Source of the DNA: Tenacibaculum adriaticum
Lineage (GTDB): Bacteria; Bacteroidota; Bacteroidia; Flavobacteriales; Flavobacteriaceae
Direction: 5' to 3'
NCBI RefSeq assembly: GCF_008124875.1
Contig: NZ_VNIA01000002.1
Location: 558,001 to 622,000, forward strand
DNA length: 64,000 nucleotides
Shown: piece by piece, positions 42,413 to 50,899 of the stretch
Layout: each line of letters starts with the position of its first letter
Position numbering within the stretch: the first letter of the stretch is position 1
Position numbers and translations under genes: made by a program
The notes under the pieces: model-generated
What the model was told of the DNA's origin: nothing
Databases searched by the model: none
The model's input: the letters and a program-made list of their open reading frames with translations, nothing else

Positions 42413-42820
42413 ATGAAGTATCAAATTAAGGCTTCGTCTATTTCTAATCAAGATGCTATTATTCATGTAAAGCAATTGAACATCCATTTTGGTACAACTT
42501 TAAAAACTGCTGAAGTATTGCCAAATCCTGCCGAGTTATTCTTAGGTTCTTTTGCTGCTTGTATGCTAAAAAATATTGAGCGTTTTTCTGAAATTATGAA
42601 ATTTACATACACCAAAGCCCATCTTGAAGTAAATGCAACACGTCTTGAAAGTCCACCAAGAATGGACGACATAAATTATAAGCTAACCATTTATAGTAGT
42701 GATGAAAAACTAAACGTAGGTTTACTTAAAAAGAACATAGAAAAGTTTGGTACCATCTACAACACTATAAAATTATCGTGTACTATTTCTGGTACGATTA
42801 ACACCATTGCAAATGTTTGA
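42413..42820 (+). CDS. OsmC-family protein
   Basis: The 135-residue protein resembles OsmC-like peroxidases/hydrolases in its NPAELFLGSFAACMLKNIERFSE helix with the first active cysteine and in the second-cysteine region IKLSCTISGTI near its end. The family reduces organic hydroperoxides or acts on thiol adducts. It starts six bases after the thioredoxin-like gene and overlaps the permease start by a few bases. Confidence 0.88.
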   Translation: MKYQIKASSISNQDAIIHVKQLNIHFGTTLKTAEVLPNPAELFLGSFAACMLKNIERFSEIMKFTYTKAHLEVNATRLESPPRMDDINYKLTIYSSDEKLNVGLLKKNIEKFGTIYNTIKLSCTISGTINTIANV

Positions 42821-43790
42821 TTGGATACAAAACATTGCCGATTGGTTTGTTTATGATGTTCTAAATTTAAACAAAGGAGAACATTTAGCCGAAGCCTTAA
42901 ATTTCTTTATTTATGATACGACAAAGATTTTAATACTGCTTTTTATCATCATCTTTTTAATGGGGATCGTAAATAGTTACTTTCCTATAGACAAGGTGAA
43001 GAACTACTTATCAAGAAATAAATTATACGGATTAGAATACCTTATGGCAAGTCTTTTTGGGGTCGTTACTCCTTTTTGTTCTTGCTCATCGGTGCCATTA
43101 TTTATTGGTTTTGTAAGAGGCGGCATTCCTTTAGGGGTAACTTTTGCATTTTTAATTACATCACCTTTAGTTAATGAAGTTGCCATTGGTTTGTTTGTGG
43201 GTTTATTTGGCATTAAAACCACTATTATATATGTGGTTAGTGGTATTTTATTAGGAACTGTTTCGGGTATTATTCTTCAAAAATTAAAATTAGAACCGTA
43301 TTTAACACCTTGGGTAAAAGAAGTATTAGCCAATGCACAAAGAAAACAAGAGGCTTTTATTGCCGAAAAACAAACGTTAAAACAACGATTACCCGTAATT
43401 TGGAGTGAAGTTTTAAAAATCTTAAAAAGTATTATTCCGTACGTAATCTTAGGAATTGCTATTGGCGGATTAATGCACGGTTACATTCCGGAAGGATTTT
43501 TTGAAAAATATATGGATAAAGACAATCTGTTCGCTGTACCCATTGCAACCATTTTAGCAATACCTATGTATGCTAACGCATCTGGTATACTTCCTGTAGT
43601 ACAAGTATTAGTAGCAAAAGGGATTCCTTTAGGTACTGCTATTGCTTTTATGATGGGCGTTATTGGCTTATCGTTACCAGAAGCCATGCTCTTAAAAAAA
43701 GTAATGACTTTAAAACTAATTGCCATCTTTTTTGGGGTCGTTACCCTTTGCATTATTATTTCAGGATATTTATTTAATATAATCTTATAA
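42813..43790 (+). CDS. YraQ/ArsP-like permease (SO_0444/DUF318 family)
   Basis: I place the start at the ATG at 42813, giving 325 residues; a TTG at 42807 is less likely. Eight or so transmembrane helices are visible, and the signature TPFCSCSSVPLFIGFVRGGIPLG contains the three-cysteine motif of this permease group (two cysteines close together and one before). A polar loop of about 50 residues (VLANAQRKQEAFIAEKQTLK) separates the halves, each with a similar ANASG/SPLVNE turn. The group includes efflux proteins for organoarsenicals and candidates for copper or sulfur compounds. The operon context (ArsR, CxxC protein, OsmC) fits export of a thiol-reactive toxicant. Confidence 0.88.
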   Translation: MFDWIQNIADWFVYDVLNLNKGEHLAEALNFFIYDTTKILILLFIIIFLMGIVNSYFPIDKVKNYLSRNKLYGLEYLMASLFGVVTPFCSCSSVPLFIGFVRGGIPLGVTFAFLITSPLVNEVAIGLFVGLFGIKTTIIYVVSGILLGTVSGIILQKLKLEPYLTPWVKEVLANAQRKQEAFIAEKQTLKQRLPVIWSEVLKILKSIIPYVILGIAIGGLMHGYIPEGFFEKYMDKDNLFAVPIATILAIPMYANASGILPVVQVLVAKGIPLGTAIAFMMGVIGLSLPEAMLLKKVMTLKLIAIFFGVVTLCIIISGYLFNIIL

Positions 43791-43842
43791 ATCTTTAAAA
43801 AAGAAGACACTTAAATTCGCTTCTATTCTTACATTAAAACCA

Positions 43843-44436
43843 TTACTCCTTCTTTAATAACAATGGACAACTCTTTTTAAAACGGTTTAAACGCGGTATA
43901 GAAACGCTACGCACATACGGGTTGTTTGGGTTTCGTTTTTCAAAGTTTTGATGGTGTTCTTCGGCTTTATAAAAAAGGTCAAACTTTTTAACTTCGGTAA
44001 CAATTTTACCATTATATTTTTCTTTATTTAGCTTATCAATAGTGTTTTGTATAGCTTGCTTTTCAGTATCGGTTTGGTAAAAGGCAATCGAGCGGTATTG
44101 GGTACCAAAGTCAGGGTACTGTCCGTTTACCGTAGTTGGGTCGTGTGAGGCAAAAAAAGCATCTACCAAGGCTTGAAAACTCACTTTTTTAGGATTGTAA
44201 TACACGGCAACGGTCTCTGCATGCCCTGTGCTTCCTGTACCAATCTTTTCATAAGTAGGATTTAAATCATGTCCGCCCGCATAGCCGGAAACAGCTTCCT
44301 CTACTCCGTTTATACTTTCGTAAATGGCTTCTACACACCAAAAACATCCACTGGCGAAGTAGGCTACTTCTCTTTCACTTTGTGCATTCATAAAACTAGG
44401 TATTGATAACAAAATTACAACTAAAACTTTCTTCAT
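43843..44436 (-). CDS. msrA: exported peptide-methionine (S)-S-oxide reductase MsrA
   Basis: The 197-residue protein repairs methionine-S-sulfoxide. A signal peptide (MKKVLVVILLSIPSFMNAQ) directs it to the periplasm. The catalytic motif YFASGCFWCVEAIYE is intact, as are GYAGGHDLNPTYEKIGTGSTGHAE (given in parts: GYAGGHDLNPTYE and GTGSTGHAE) and the C-terminal EEHHQNFEKRNP. A second cysteine near the C-terminus (KKSCPLLLKKE) could resolve the sulfenic acid. It is transcribed on the minus strand after a terminator that closes the HmuY operon. Confidence 0.95.
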   Translation of the reverse strand: MKKVLVVILLSIPSFMNAQSEREVAYFASGCFWCVEAIYESINGVEEAVSGYAGGHDLNPTYEKIGTGSTGHAETVAVYYNPKKVSFQALVDAFFASHDPTTVNGQYPDFGTQYRSIAFYQTDTEKQAIQNTIDKLNKEKYNGKIVTEVKKFDLFYKAEEHHQNFEKRNPNNPYVRSVSIPRLNRFKKSCPLLLKKE

Positions 44437-44482
44437 TTTAAACGAGTTTACAACTTGGTCGATGAAGTTATGAATTCCCTAC

Positions 44483-44518
44483 AAAAAAAGCTACCCGAAA
44501 TACATCGAATAGCTTTTT
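44483..44518 (-). terminator. terminator at the end of the TonB receptor-HmuY operon
   Basis: On the minus strand AAAAAGCTA pairs with TAGCTTTTT across a 16-base loop that itself contains CGA/TCG, followed by a T-run. It lies between the HmuY stop and the msrA start. Confidence 0.7.
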
Positions 44519-44571
44519 AACAAAAACTAACAAAGTTCAATAAATACTTATTGAAGGTTTTAAATACTTTT

Positions 44572-45654
44572 TTATTGTAATAAACTATACACAAACTCTG
44601 GATAACCGCGTTCTCCAGCATCGTTTGTTAACGCTAAAAACTTTAATTTATATAAGTTCCCATCTGTATCACTAACCACGTAAAATACATTTTCTTTTAA
44701 TGAAGGTAAACTTCCTGGTCCTCCCCCATTTCTCCAACTACTTCCAACACTTCGTTGATCTTTAGTGAAATTATCAAGAACAACATCTGTTAATGCAAAG
44801 TCTTCGTAAATGAAAGCATCAACATCTGTGTCTACCATGTATACTTTGGCATCAGCTTTTGTGTTATTTACAACAAAATCAGCATACCCGTAAGAACCAG
44901 CCCCTGTAATTTCATTTGTAAAGACAGTAAAATTTAAATCCCAATTAGATTTTTCTGGTTCTACATTTACTGTTGTTTCTGTCATGAAGCTGAAAAAAGT
45001 AAAGTTATAGTCACTATCTTTAGAAATAGTTACCTCTTGATGCGTTGTAGCATCTAAATCTGCATATTGTAATACATAATCATTTCCACTTTTTAAAACT
45101 TTAATTTTTTTCCATCCTCTTGAGTCGTCGGAAATATCAACACCTCCTGTTGATGCTGCTTCTGTTCCAACAGCAAACCCTAAGTTTACTAAATACACTT
45201 TATTATTTGCATCTGTAGCAGAAACTTCTGCAATTGCTGTATTTGTTATTGTTCCATCTGGTGCATCTATATATACTGTATTAGCAGGGTCAAAAGTACC
45301 CACTGCAACTTGAGGCTGTAAGTCTTGTACTTCTGTAGAAGTTGAATTAACAACATCTATGTCTGTTTCAGAAAGTGCTGCTGTAGCCATATAAATAGAA
45401 CCGTTAATCACTACTCTAAATTCATTACCTGAGTAAAAACCTAAGTCCCAAGAATCTCTCTTTACAGCAGTTGTTGTATTGGTACTTAAATCTACGTATA
45501 CTTGGTTTGGTTCGTTTGGTCCTCCAACTTCTGGAGAAACGGCTGCTCCTTCAATTACAATGTTTATAGGTTCAGAAGGTGAGCTATCGTCACTACAGCT
45601 TGTAAAATTGAATACTGCAGCGCATAAAATAAGTGTTAAAAATTTGTTTTTCAT
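44572..45654 (-). CDS. HmuY-family haem-binding lipoprotein
   Basis: The 360-residue protein has a lipoprotein signal (LILCAAVFNFTSCSDDSS), so it is anchored in a membrane by a lipid on the cysteine. The mature part is beta-rich and matches the HmuY group in KRDSWDLGFYSGNEFRVVING and in the second-half motif EKSNWDLNFTVFTNE, both of which form core strands of the haem-binding fold. Length is longer than the 216-residue Porphyromonas HmuY. It is the second gene after the TonB receptor (14-base gap), as in the known hmuYR pair with the order reversed. A haem-capture role on the cell surface is likely. Confidence 0.85.
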   Translation of the reverse strand: MKNKFLTLILCAAVFNFTSCSDDSSPSEPINIVIEGAAVSPEVGGPNEPNQVYVDLSTNTTTAVKRDSWDLGFYSGNEFRVVINGSIYMATAALSETDIDVVNSTSTEVQDLQPQVAVGTFDPANTVYIDAPDGTITNTAIAEVSATDANNKVYLVNLGFAVGTEAASTGGVDISDDSRGWKKIKVLKSGNDYVLQYADLDATTHQEVTISKDSDYNFTFFSFMTETTVNVEPEKSNWDLNFTVFTNEITGAGSYGYADFVVNNTKADAKVYMVDTDVDAFIYEDFALTDVVLDNFTKDQRSVGSSWRNGGGPGSLPSLKENVFYVVSDTDGNLYKLKFLALTNDAGERGYPEFVYSLLQ

Positions 45655-45668
45655 GATATGTAAAATAT

Positions 45669-47801
45669 TTAAAAATTAAGATTATATAAAAGTTTTAAGT
45701 AGTAAGATCGTCCGTAACCTAATAAAAGAGAACTATTATCAGACGCATGAACACCTCCTGTACTGGCATTACTTACGTTTACGTTAGTAATATCAAATAG
45801 GTTTCTGGCTCCAAAAGTTGCTTGAATTTTATTATTAAAAAATGATTTTTTTACCGATGTATCTAACCAATTATATGCTCTAGTAGTTGATTTTTCGAAC
45901 AACGAGTTTCCTTCTTCATCAGTTCCTGAAGCTATGTAATTTTGTTGTTTACCATTATGTTTTAACAATAGTGTTATTGCGGTATTCCATTTTTTTATCT
46001 GATATGTACTACTTGTATTCAGTTGAAAAGAATAAAGAAAATCATTTTCTGCATTTACTTCATTGTTAACAATTCTAGAAATTCCCTGCAAAGTTGCTCC
46101 TAAATTGAAAGTCCAGTTATTGGTTTTTATACTATTTTCTGATGTAATTCCCCAAAGTTTATAAGCATCAATATTTATGTATTGATATTGTAAGGGTGTT
46201 GTATTTACAATTGCTAAATCAATTTTATCATTTACATCGATATAACTTAACTTTAGCGTATTTAATAAAGAAGTATTTTTAAACCAGCTACGTTTTTTAA
46301 GATTTAAAAAAGCAGTGAAACCGTTTTCTGGATTCAAATTTTCATTTCCTCTAACATCATGATTAGAATCTACAAAATAGTAGTATAATTCTTCAAAATT
46401 TGGTGTTCTGTAAGATGAACCTATATTACCACGTAGCTCAAAACCATTTTTCATTAAATAACGAGCACTTAACGATGCTAATAATTTAGTTTGAAACTTA
46501 GAATTGTATTCATATCGTATACCTGGTCTCAACAAAAATTTATTTGAAAGATTTACTTCCGAAGAGCCATATACTGCAGAGTTAATCTGAGATTGGGTTT
46601 TATCTTGTTGCGTTACATCACCTGAAGCTTGGGTATCAAAACCCTTTAAAAAACGTGCTTCGTACCCTAATTGATAATTATAAAAATCGCTTTTAACTAG
46701 ATTATTTATAGATCCTTTTGAGAAAAAAACCTTGCTAGATTGATATACTTCATCAATTTCATTCGTTTTTTCTTGACTAATAATGTAATAATTAAACTCG
46801 TTTAAATAACGTTTTTGCTGTTGGTAAGACAATGAAACATTGTAATTTGCTCCAGAATTTGTGCGCCCGTTTACATTTAAGTTATTTACGATTCTATCGG
46901 TTGTGAAGATTCTATCGGTTGCAGACGGGTTACTAGTTTGTGCTTGTGTATCTATATTTGCTCTAACGGCTGCACCATAATAATTTATAAGCTCATTAAA
47001 ATATTCGAATTTATAAAAGAGGTTAAAGTTTTCCTTGCGGTAATTTAATAAACCATTAGCATTTATTTGGTTTTTTGGCAACCAATCATAACCTCTTAAA
47101 CCATCATTTTGATAATAGTCTCTACCTTGTCTATCATTATAAAAACCGGCAAACTGATTACGATTAAAACCTGCTCGTGCAAACCAATTTTCATTAAAAT
47201 TATGAGAAACATTGAGACCTTGTATGTGTCTACCTTCATCAAAAAAAGCATACTCATCACTAACCGTTTCTTCTTGTAATGATACTTTAATATTCCACTC
47301 ACTTTTTATTGATTTTTTTGTAATTATATTAATTACTCCAGACACAGCATTAGCACCATACTCTACTCCCATTGCTCCTTCTACAATCTCAATACGTTCA
47401 ACATCATCTAAATTTACTTGAGTTAAATCTATATTATTTCCCAATCCATTATCACTCACTAAAGGAATATTATCTATGAGAATATTAAAGTATTGTGAAT
47501 CTAGTCCAAAAAAAGAAATGGTTGATTTTCCTGATTGAGAACTTGGAATAATAGTTAAGTTTAAATTAAAATTAAGTAAATCTGCCAGATTATTTGCGGC
47601 TTGATATTCTATCTGCTCTCTCTTAATTACAATTACATTATGAATTGATTTTTTAATCGATTGAGGGTTATATTGCCCTGTAACCACTACTTCATCTAAC
47701 TTATTATTGATAAGACTATCGTTTTCTATCCTTTTCTCTTGAGAAAAAGAATTATAACAAACTAATAAAAAGAAAAAAACAGCTTTCTTATTTAGAAACA
47801 T
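45669..47801 (-). CDS. TonB-dependent outer-membrane receptor, probably for haem
   Basis: The 710-residue receptor has a signal peptide, a TonB box-like LDEVVVTGQYNP, a plug domain (about 35-160; DDVERIEIVEGAMGVEYGANAVSGVINIITKK is the classic plug end, quoted in parts as VERIEIVEGAMGVEYGANA) and a long beta-barrel that ends with SYYLKLLYNLNF. It lacks the carboxypeptidase-like N-terminal domain of SusC proteins, as expected for an iron or haem receptor. It is the first gene of the operon with HmuY and starts 98 bases from the divergently transcribed DUF6607 gene. Confidence 0.93.
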   Translation of the reverse strand: MFLNKKAVFFFLLVCYNSFSQEKRIENDSLINNKLDEVVVTGQYNPQSIKKSIHNVIVIKREQIEYQAANNLADLLNFNLNLTIIPSSQSGKSTISFFGLDSQYFNILIDNIPLVSDNGLGNNIDLTQVNLDDVERIEIVEGAMGVEYGANAVSGVINIITKKSIKSEWNIKVSLQEETVSDEYAFFDEGRHIQGLNVSHNFNENWFARAGFNRNQFAGFYNDRQGRDYYQNDGLRGYDWLPKNQINANGLLNYRKENFNLFYKFEYFNELINYYGAAVRANIDTQAQTSNPSATDRIFTTDRIVNNLNVNGRTNSGANYNVSLSYQQQKRYLNEFNYYIISQEKTNEIDEVYQSSKVFFSKGSINNLVKSDFYNYQLGYEARFLKGFDTQASGDVTQQDKTQSQINSAVYGSSEVNLSNKFLLRPGIRYEYNSKFQTKLLASLSARYLMKNGFELRGNIGSSYRTPNFEELYYYFVDSNHDVRGNENLNPENGFTAFLNLKKRSWFKNTSLLNTLKLSYIDVNDKIDLAIVNTTPLQYQYINIDAYKLWGITSENSIKTNNWTFNLGATLQGISRIVNNEVNAENDFLYSFQLNTSSTYQIKKWNTAITLLLKHNGKQQNYIASGTDEEGNSLFEKSTTRAYNWLDTSVKKSFFNNKIQATFGARNLFDITNVNVSNASTGGVHASDNSSLLLGYGRSYYLKLLYNLNF

Positions 47802-47818
47802 TCTTAATAATTTTGATG

Positions 47819-47826
47819 CAAATATA
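47819..47826 (-). promoter_or_regulatory. -7 promoter element of the TonB receptor operon
   Basis: On the minus strand TATATTTG fits the TAnnTTTG consensus fully and lies 18 bases from the receptor ATG. Its -33 region falls inside the palindrome at 47831-47853. Confidence 0.5.
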
Positions 47827-47830
47827 TATG

Positions 47831-47853
47831 TTATTTTTAATCAATCTAAATAA
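47831..47853. promoter_or_regulatory. Fur-box-like palindrome between divergent haem-uptake promoters
   Basis: TTATTTTTAAT-C-AATCTAAATAA is a 23-base imperfect palindrome (8 of 11 positions pair, outer six perfectly). It is placed exactly between the two outward -7 elements and covers both -33 regions. A repressor bound here would silence both operons, as Fur does at iron-uptake genes. Confidence 0.55.
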
Positions 47854-47859
47854 ATTTTA

Positions 47860-47867
47860 TATTTTTG
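47860..47867 (+). promoter_or_regulatory. -7 promoter element of the DUF6607 operon
   Basis: TATTTTTG matches TAnnTTTG perfectly, 33 bases before the ATG at 47900. It indicates that the true start is 47900 and not the longer frame from 47813, which would begin before the promoter. Confidence 0.5.
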
Positions 47868-47899
47868 TTCAAAATTTAAAAACCAATAAAAAACATATA

Positions 47900-48802
47900 A
47901 TGAAAAATTTACTTTTAGGAAGTATATTACTTCTAGCTGCTGTAACGGTTAATGCTCAAAGCAAGAAAACTAAAGATAGAGACGCAATAAAGAAAATGTG
48001 TGGTTGCTTTGAAGTTACCTTCAATTTTGCTGAAACTTTTAATTATAGTAAAGATTCTTTATACAAAGCCTCAGAAAATAAAGTAGCAAAAGCTTTAGAG
48101 TGGGCTGGTTTAATTGAAGATGAAAAAAATAAAATTTCGATTCAGCATTTATTACAGGTCGGAGATCCTGCTAAACCACATATTGTAAAACACTGGAGAC
48201 AAGATTGGACTTATGAAAACCGCGATTTTTATATGTTTAACGGAGATAATAATTGGCTATACAAAAACAAACCGAAATCTGAAGTAAAAGAACAATGGAC
48301 GCAAAAAGTATATCAAGTAGATGATAGTCCTCGTTACGAAGGTTCTGGAACTTGGGTGCATGTAGATGGAAAGAGTTATTGGGAAAACACAACAGACGCC
48401 CCCCTACCAAGAAGAGAATATACTAAAAGAAGTGATTATAATGTAACTGAAAGAGGTAATCGTCATGAAATTACAAACTACGGATGGTTACACGATCAAG
48501 ACAACAAAAAAATTATCAGAAAAGCAGGCGAACAGGATGTAGTTTTAGCTCATGAAAAAGGATATAATACCTACGTAAAAGTTGCTGATGAAAAATGTAA
48601 AGGAGCTCAAGAATGGTGGACAAAAAATGCAAATAAATGGCAATTGGTTCGAAATAAGTGGAGTGAAGTTTATGGTAGAAACAAAGATCTTTCTTTAGAA
48701 ACCAAAGTAAATAATAAACTATTATTTAAACAATTGTTTTCTGATGAAATTGAAAAAGAGGGAGAAATTAGTGACGTTATTGAATCTTTTGTAAAAAAAT
48801 AA
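47900..48802 (+). CDS. DUF6607-like exported protein of the haem locus
   Basis: Starting at the ATG at 47900 gives 300 residues with a clear signal peptide (MKNLLLGSILLLAAVTVNAQ). The mature protein begins with IKKMCGCFEVTFNFAET, two closely spaced cysteines before a strand-rich domain, and contains many tryptophans and WTYENRDFYMFNGDNNW. This agrees with my memory of DUF6607, a family often found beside HmuY/TonB genes in Flavobacteriia; the function is unknown. It diverges from the receptor gene, shares the same candidate operator, and precedes the ankyrin gene by three bases. Confidence 0.7.
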   Translation: MKNLLLGSILLLAAVTVNAQSKKTKDRDAIKKMCGCFEVTFNFAETFNYSKDSLYKASENKVAKALEWAGLIEDEKNKISIQHLLQVGDPAKPHIVKHWRQDWTYENRDFYMFNGDNNWLYKNKPKSEVKEQWTQKVYQVDDSPRYEGSGTWVHVDGKSYWENTTDAPLPRREYTKRSDYNVTERGNRHEITNYGWLHDQDNKKIIRKAGEQDVVLAHEKGYNTYVKVADEKCKGAQEWWTKNANKWQLVRNKWSEVYGRNKDLSLETKVNNKLLFKQLFSDEIEKEGEISDVIESFVKK

Positions 48803-48805
48803 CCC

Positions 48806-50299
48806 ATGAAAAACTTGTTAAAAATACTCTTATTTTTAAGTGTTATTGGTTATAACTCGATAATAACTGCACAAATCAAAAATACTTTTTTAGACAGAGC
48901 TTTCTGGAAGACAAATCCTACGATTAAAGATGTTGAGCAAAAAATTACCGAAGGTAATAGCGCTACCGAGCTAAACAGGTTTGGTTTTGATGCTGTCGTT
49001 TATGCACTATTAGAAAACACAAATGAAAAAGTAATTAAACATTTGCTTTCCAAAAAAGGAAACGATGTTAATAAGTTAACACACGATGGTAGAACTTATA
49101 TTTTTTGGGCATCTTATAAAAATAATATGCCTATTGTAAAACATTTGTTAGCTAACGGAGCAAAAACAGATGTTATTGACGACAAAGGATACTCTATTTT
49201 AAACTTTACAGCAGTTGCAGGAGTTGAGAACTCAGATTTATACGACCTTTTGATTAAACATGGAGCTGATGTGGTAAAAGACAAAACTCCAAAAGGTGCT
49301 GATGCACTGTTATTAATCATTCCAAATCTATCAGATTTTAAAATGGTTGATTACTTTACTAATAAAGGTTTGGATATTAAAGCTACGGATAAAGATGGAA
49401 ATGGTGCATTTAATTATACTGCCCAAAAAGGCAATAAAAAAATGTTGGAGTTGCTCATTAAAAAAGGATTACCTTATAAAGCCTTGAACAAAAAAGGTGA
49501 TAATGCAATGCTTTTTGCTACCAAAGGCTCTCGTCGTGGCTATAATTCTTTAGATTTTTTTAAATATTTAGAAAGCTTAGGGATTAACCCGAATATCACA
49601 AATAATGAAGGATTAACTCCATTACATAATTTAGCGTATAGTAATAAAGATGTTGCTTCATTTAATTACTTTATTGATAAAGGTGTAGATGTAAATAAAG
49701 CAGATAAAGAAGGAAATACAGCTTTATTAAACGCTGTTTCTAATAATTCTTTAGCAGTAATAAAATTATTAGCTTCAAAAACAAAAAACACCGATCACAT
49801 CAATAAAGATGGAGAATCAGCTTTGACCAAAGCATTAAGAAATAAACCAGAAATTGTTGACTTTTTAGTTCAAAAAAACGCAAATGTTTCTGTGGTTGAT
49901 GTAAAAGGTTATGATTTAAGTTACTATTTATTTAAAACCTTTAATCCGAAAGATAAAGAGGCTTTTCAACAAAAATTAAAAACATTAACTACTAAAGGAC
50001 TAAAAATTGGTAATACTCAAAAAGATGGTTCAACATTGTATCATTTGGCTGTTGAAAAACAAAGTGTACCAATGTTAGAATTCATCAAAAAATACAATAT
50101 AAACATCAATGCTAAAAATAGTAAAGGGTTAACAGCATTACAAAAAGCAGTAATGACCGCTAAAAACAACAGTATTATAAAATTTTTAATTGCTGAGGGT
50201 GCAAACAAAACTGTAAAAACGGATTTTGAGGAAACTTTATATGATTTAGCTAAAGAAAACGAAGCTTTAAAAAATACGGATATTAGCTTTTTAAAATAA
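48806..50299 (+). CDS. exported ankyrin-repeat protein
   Basis: The 497-residue protein has a signal peptide (about 1-22, LLFLSVIGYNSIITAQ) and then at least ten ankyrin repeats from about residue 60 to the end, seen as THDGRTYIFWASYKNN, KDGNGAFNYTAQKGNKKML, NNEGLTPLHNLAYSNKD, KEGNTALLNAVSNNS, KDGESALTKALRNKP, KDGSTLYHLAVEKQS and KGLTALQKAVMTAKNN. The repeats form a stack that usually binds a protein partner; an exported ankyrin protein in a haem operon might organise the receptor components in the periplasm. It is co-directional with DUF6607 and is followed by an imperfect palindrome before the DUF2271 gene. Confidence 0.85.
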   Translation: MKNLLKILLFLSVIGYNSIITAQIKNTFLDRAFWKTNPTIKDVEQKITEGNSATELNRFGFDAVVYALLENTNEKVIKHLLSKKGNDVNKLTHDGRTYIFWASYKNNMPIVKHLLANGAKTDVIDDKGYSILNFTAVAGVENSDLYDLLIKHGADVVKDKTPKGADALLLIIPNLSDFKMVDYFTNKGLDIKATDKDGNGAFNYTAQKGNKKMLELLIKKGLPYKALNKKGDNAMLFATKGSRRGYNSLDFFKYLESLGINPNITNNEGLTPLHNLAYSNKDVASFNYFIDKGVDVNKADKEGNTALLNAVSNNSLAVIKLLASKTKNTDHINKDGESALTKALRNKPEIVDFLVQKNANVSVVDVKGYDLSYYLFKTFNPKDKEAFQQKLKTLTTKGLKIGNTQKDGSTLYHLAVEKQSVPMLEFIKKYNININAKNSKGLTALQKAVMTAKNNSIIKFLIAEGANKTVKTDFEETLYDLAKENEALKNTDISFLK

Positions 50300-50300
50300 G

Positions 50301-50396
50301 TTCTCGATACATCTTTCATTTTACTCTAGGTACTCGAACTGACAAAAATATCACATCGAGTGATTTTTGAAGAATGAAAAAATTATATCGAGATGT
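50301..50396. repeat. TCTCGATACAT/CTCGAACTGACA palindromic element, copy 2
   Basis: TTCTCGATACATCTTTCATTTT and GAATGAAAAAATTATATCGAGATGT (in parts) pair across the element, with TACTCGAACTGACA inside. The same blocks occur at 32656-32772. It lies between two genes of the haem operon and could modulate read-through. Confidence 0.7.
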
Positions 50397-50410
50397 AACA
50401 CAACAAAAAA

Positions 50411-50887
50411 ATGATCAAAAAAATAATTTCAATTTTTATAATAATCTTTACGATTACAGCATTTACGATCGTAGAAAACTCTAAATATAAATGTATGATT
50501 CAAATGAAGAATTATACTGGTGAAGGTGCTTATGTCGTTATTTCATTATTAAATCCCGAAGGAGAATATGAAAAAACACTGTACGTGCAAGGAGATGATG
50601 AAGAATGGTACCACGATATTACCAACTGGTGGAATTTTCATGGAAAAGTTCGTTCGGATATTGATGCCATTACAGGAGCAACAATTAGTGGTGGAAATAG
50701 AGTGATTAGCATAATTGAAATACCTAATGATAAAATTAATAAAGGGTATAAAATTCGATTTGAAAGCGCTGTAGAAGATCAAGAATATTACAAAGATGAT
50801 GTTGAGTTTGAACTTACCTCTGAAAGTGTAAAAAGTAAAACTGAAGGAAAAGGATTTATACGATATGTTCGTATGATACCTCAATAA
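50411..50887 (+). CDS. DUF2271-like exported protein
   Basis: The 158-residue protein starts with a hydrophobic signal or anchor (IISIFIIIFTITAFTIV). The body reads as a beta-sandwich: KYKCMIQMKNYTGEGAYVVISLL, WYHDITNWWNFHG and DAITGATISGGNRVISI. DUF2271 proteins are typically encoded next to PepSY-type reductases, as here (12 bases to the next gene), and occur in iron or haem clusters. The activity is not known. Confidence 0.7.
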   Translation: MIKKIISIFIIIFTITAFTIVENSKYKCMIQMKNYTGEGAYVVISLLNPEGEYEKTLYVQGDDEEWYHDITNWWNFHGKVRSDIDAITGATISGGNRVISIIEIPNDKINKGYKIRFESAVEDQEYYKDDVEFELTSESVKSKTEGKGFIRYVRMIPQ

Positions 50888-50899
50888 TATCTAGCAAAA

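Noticed and set aside
50411..50887. DUF2271 gene read as a pilin or minor fibre protein because of its hydrophobic N-terminus.
   Set aside because: There is no prepilin cleavage site, and the neighbour with PepSY and flavodoxin domains fits DUF2271 better.
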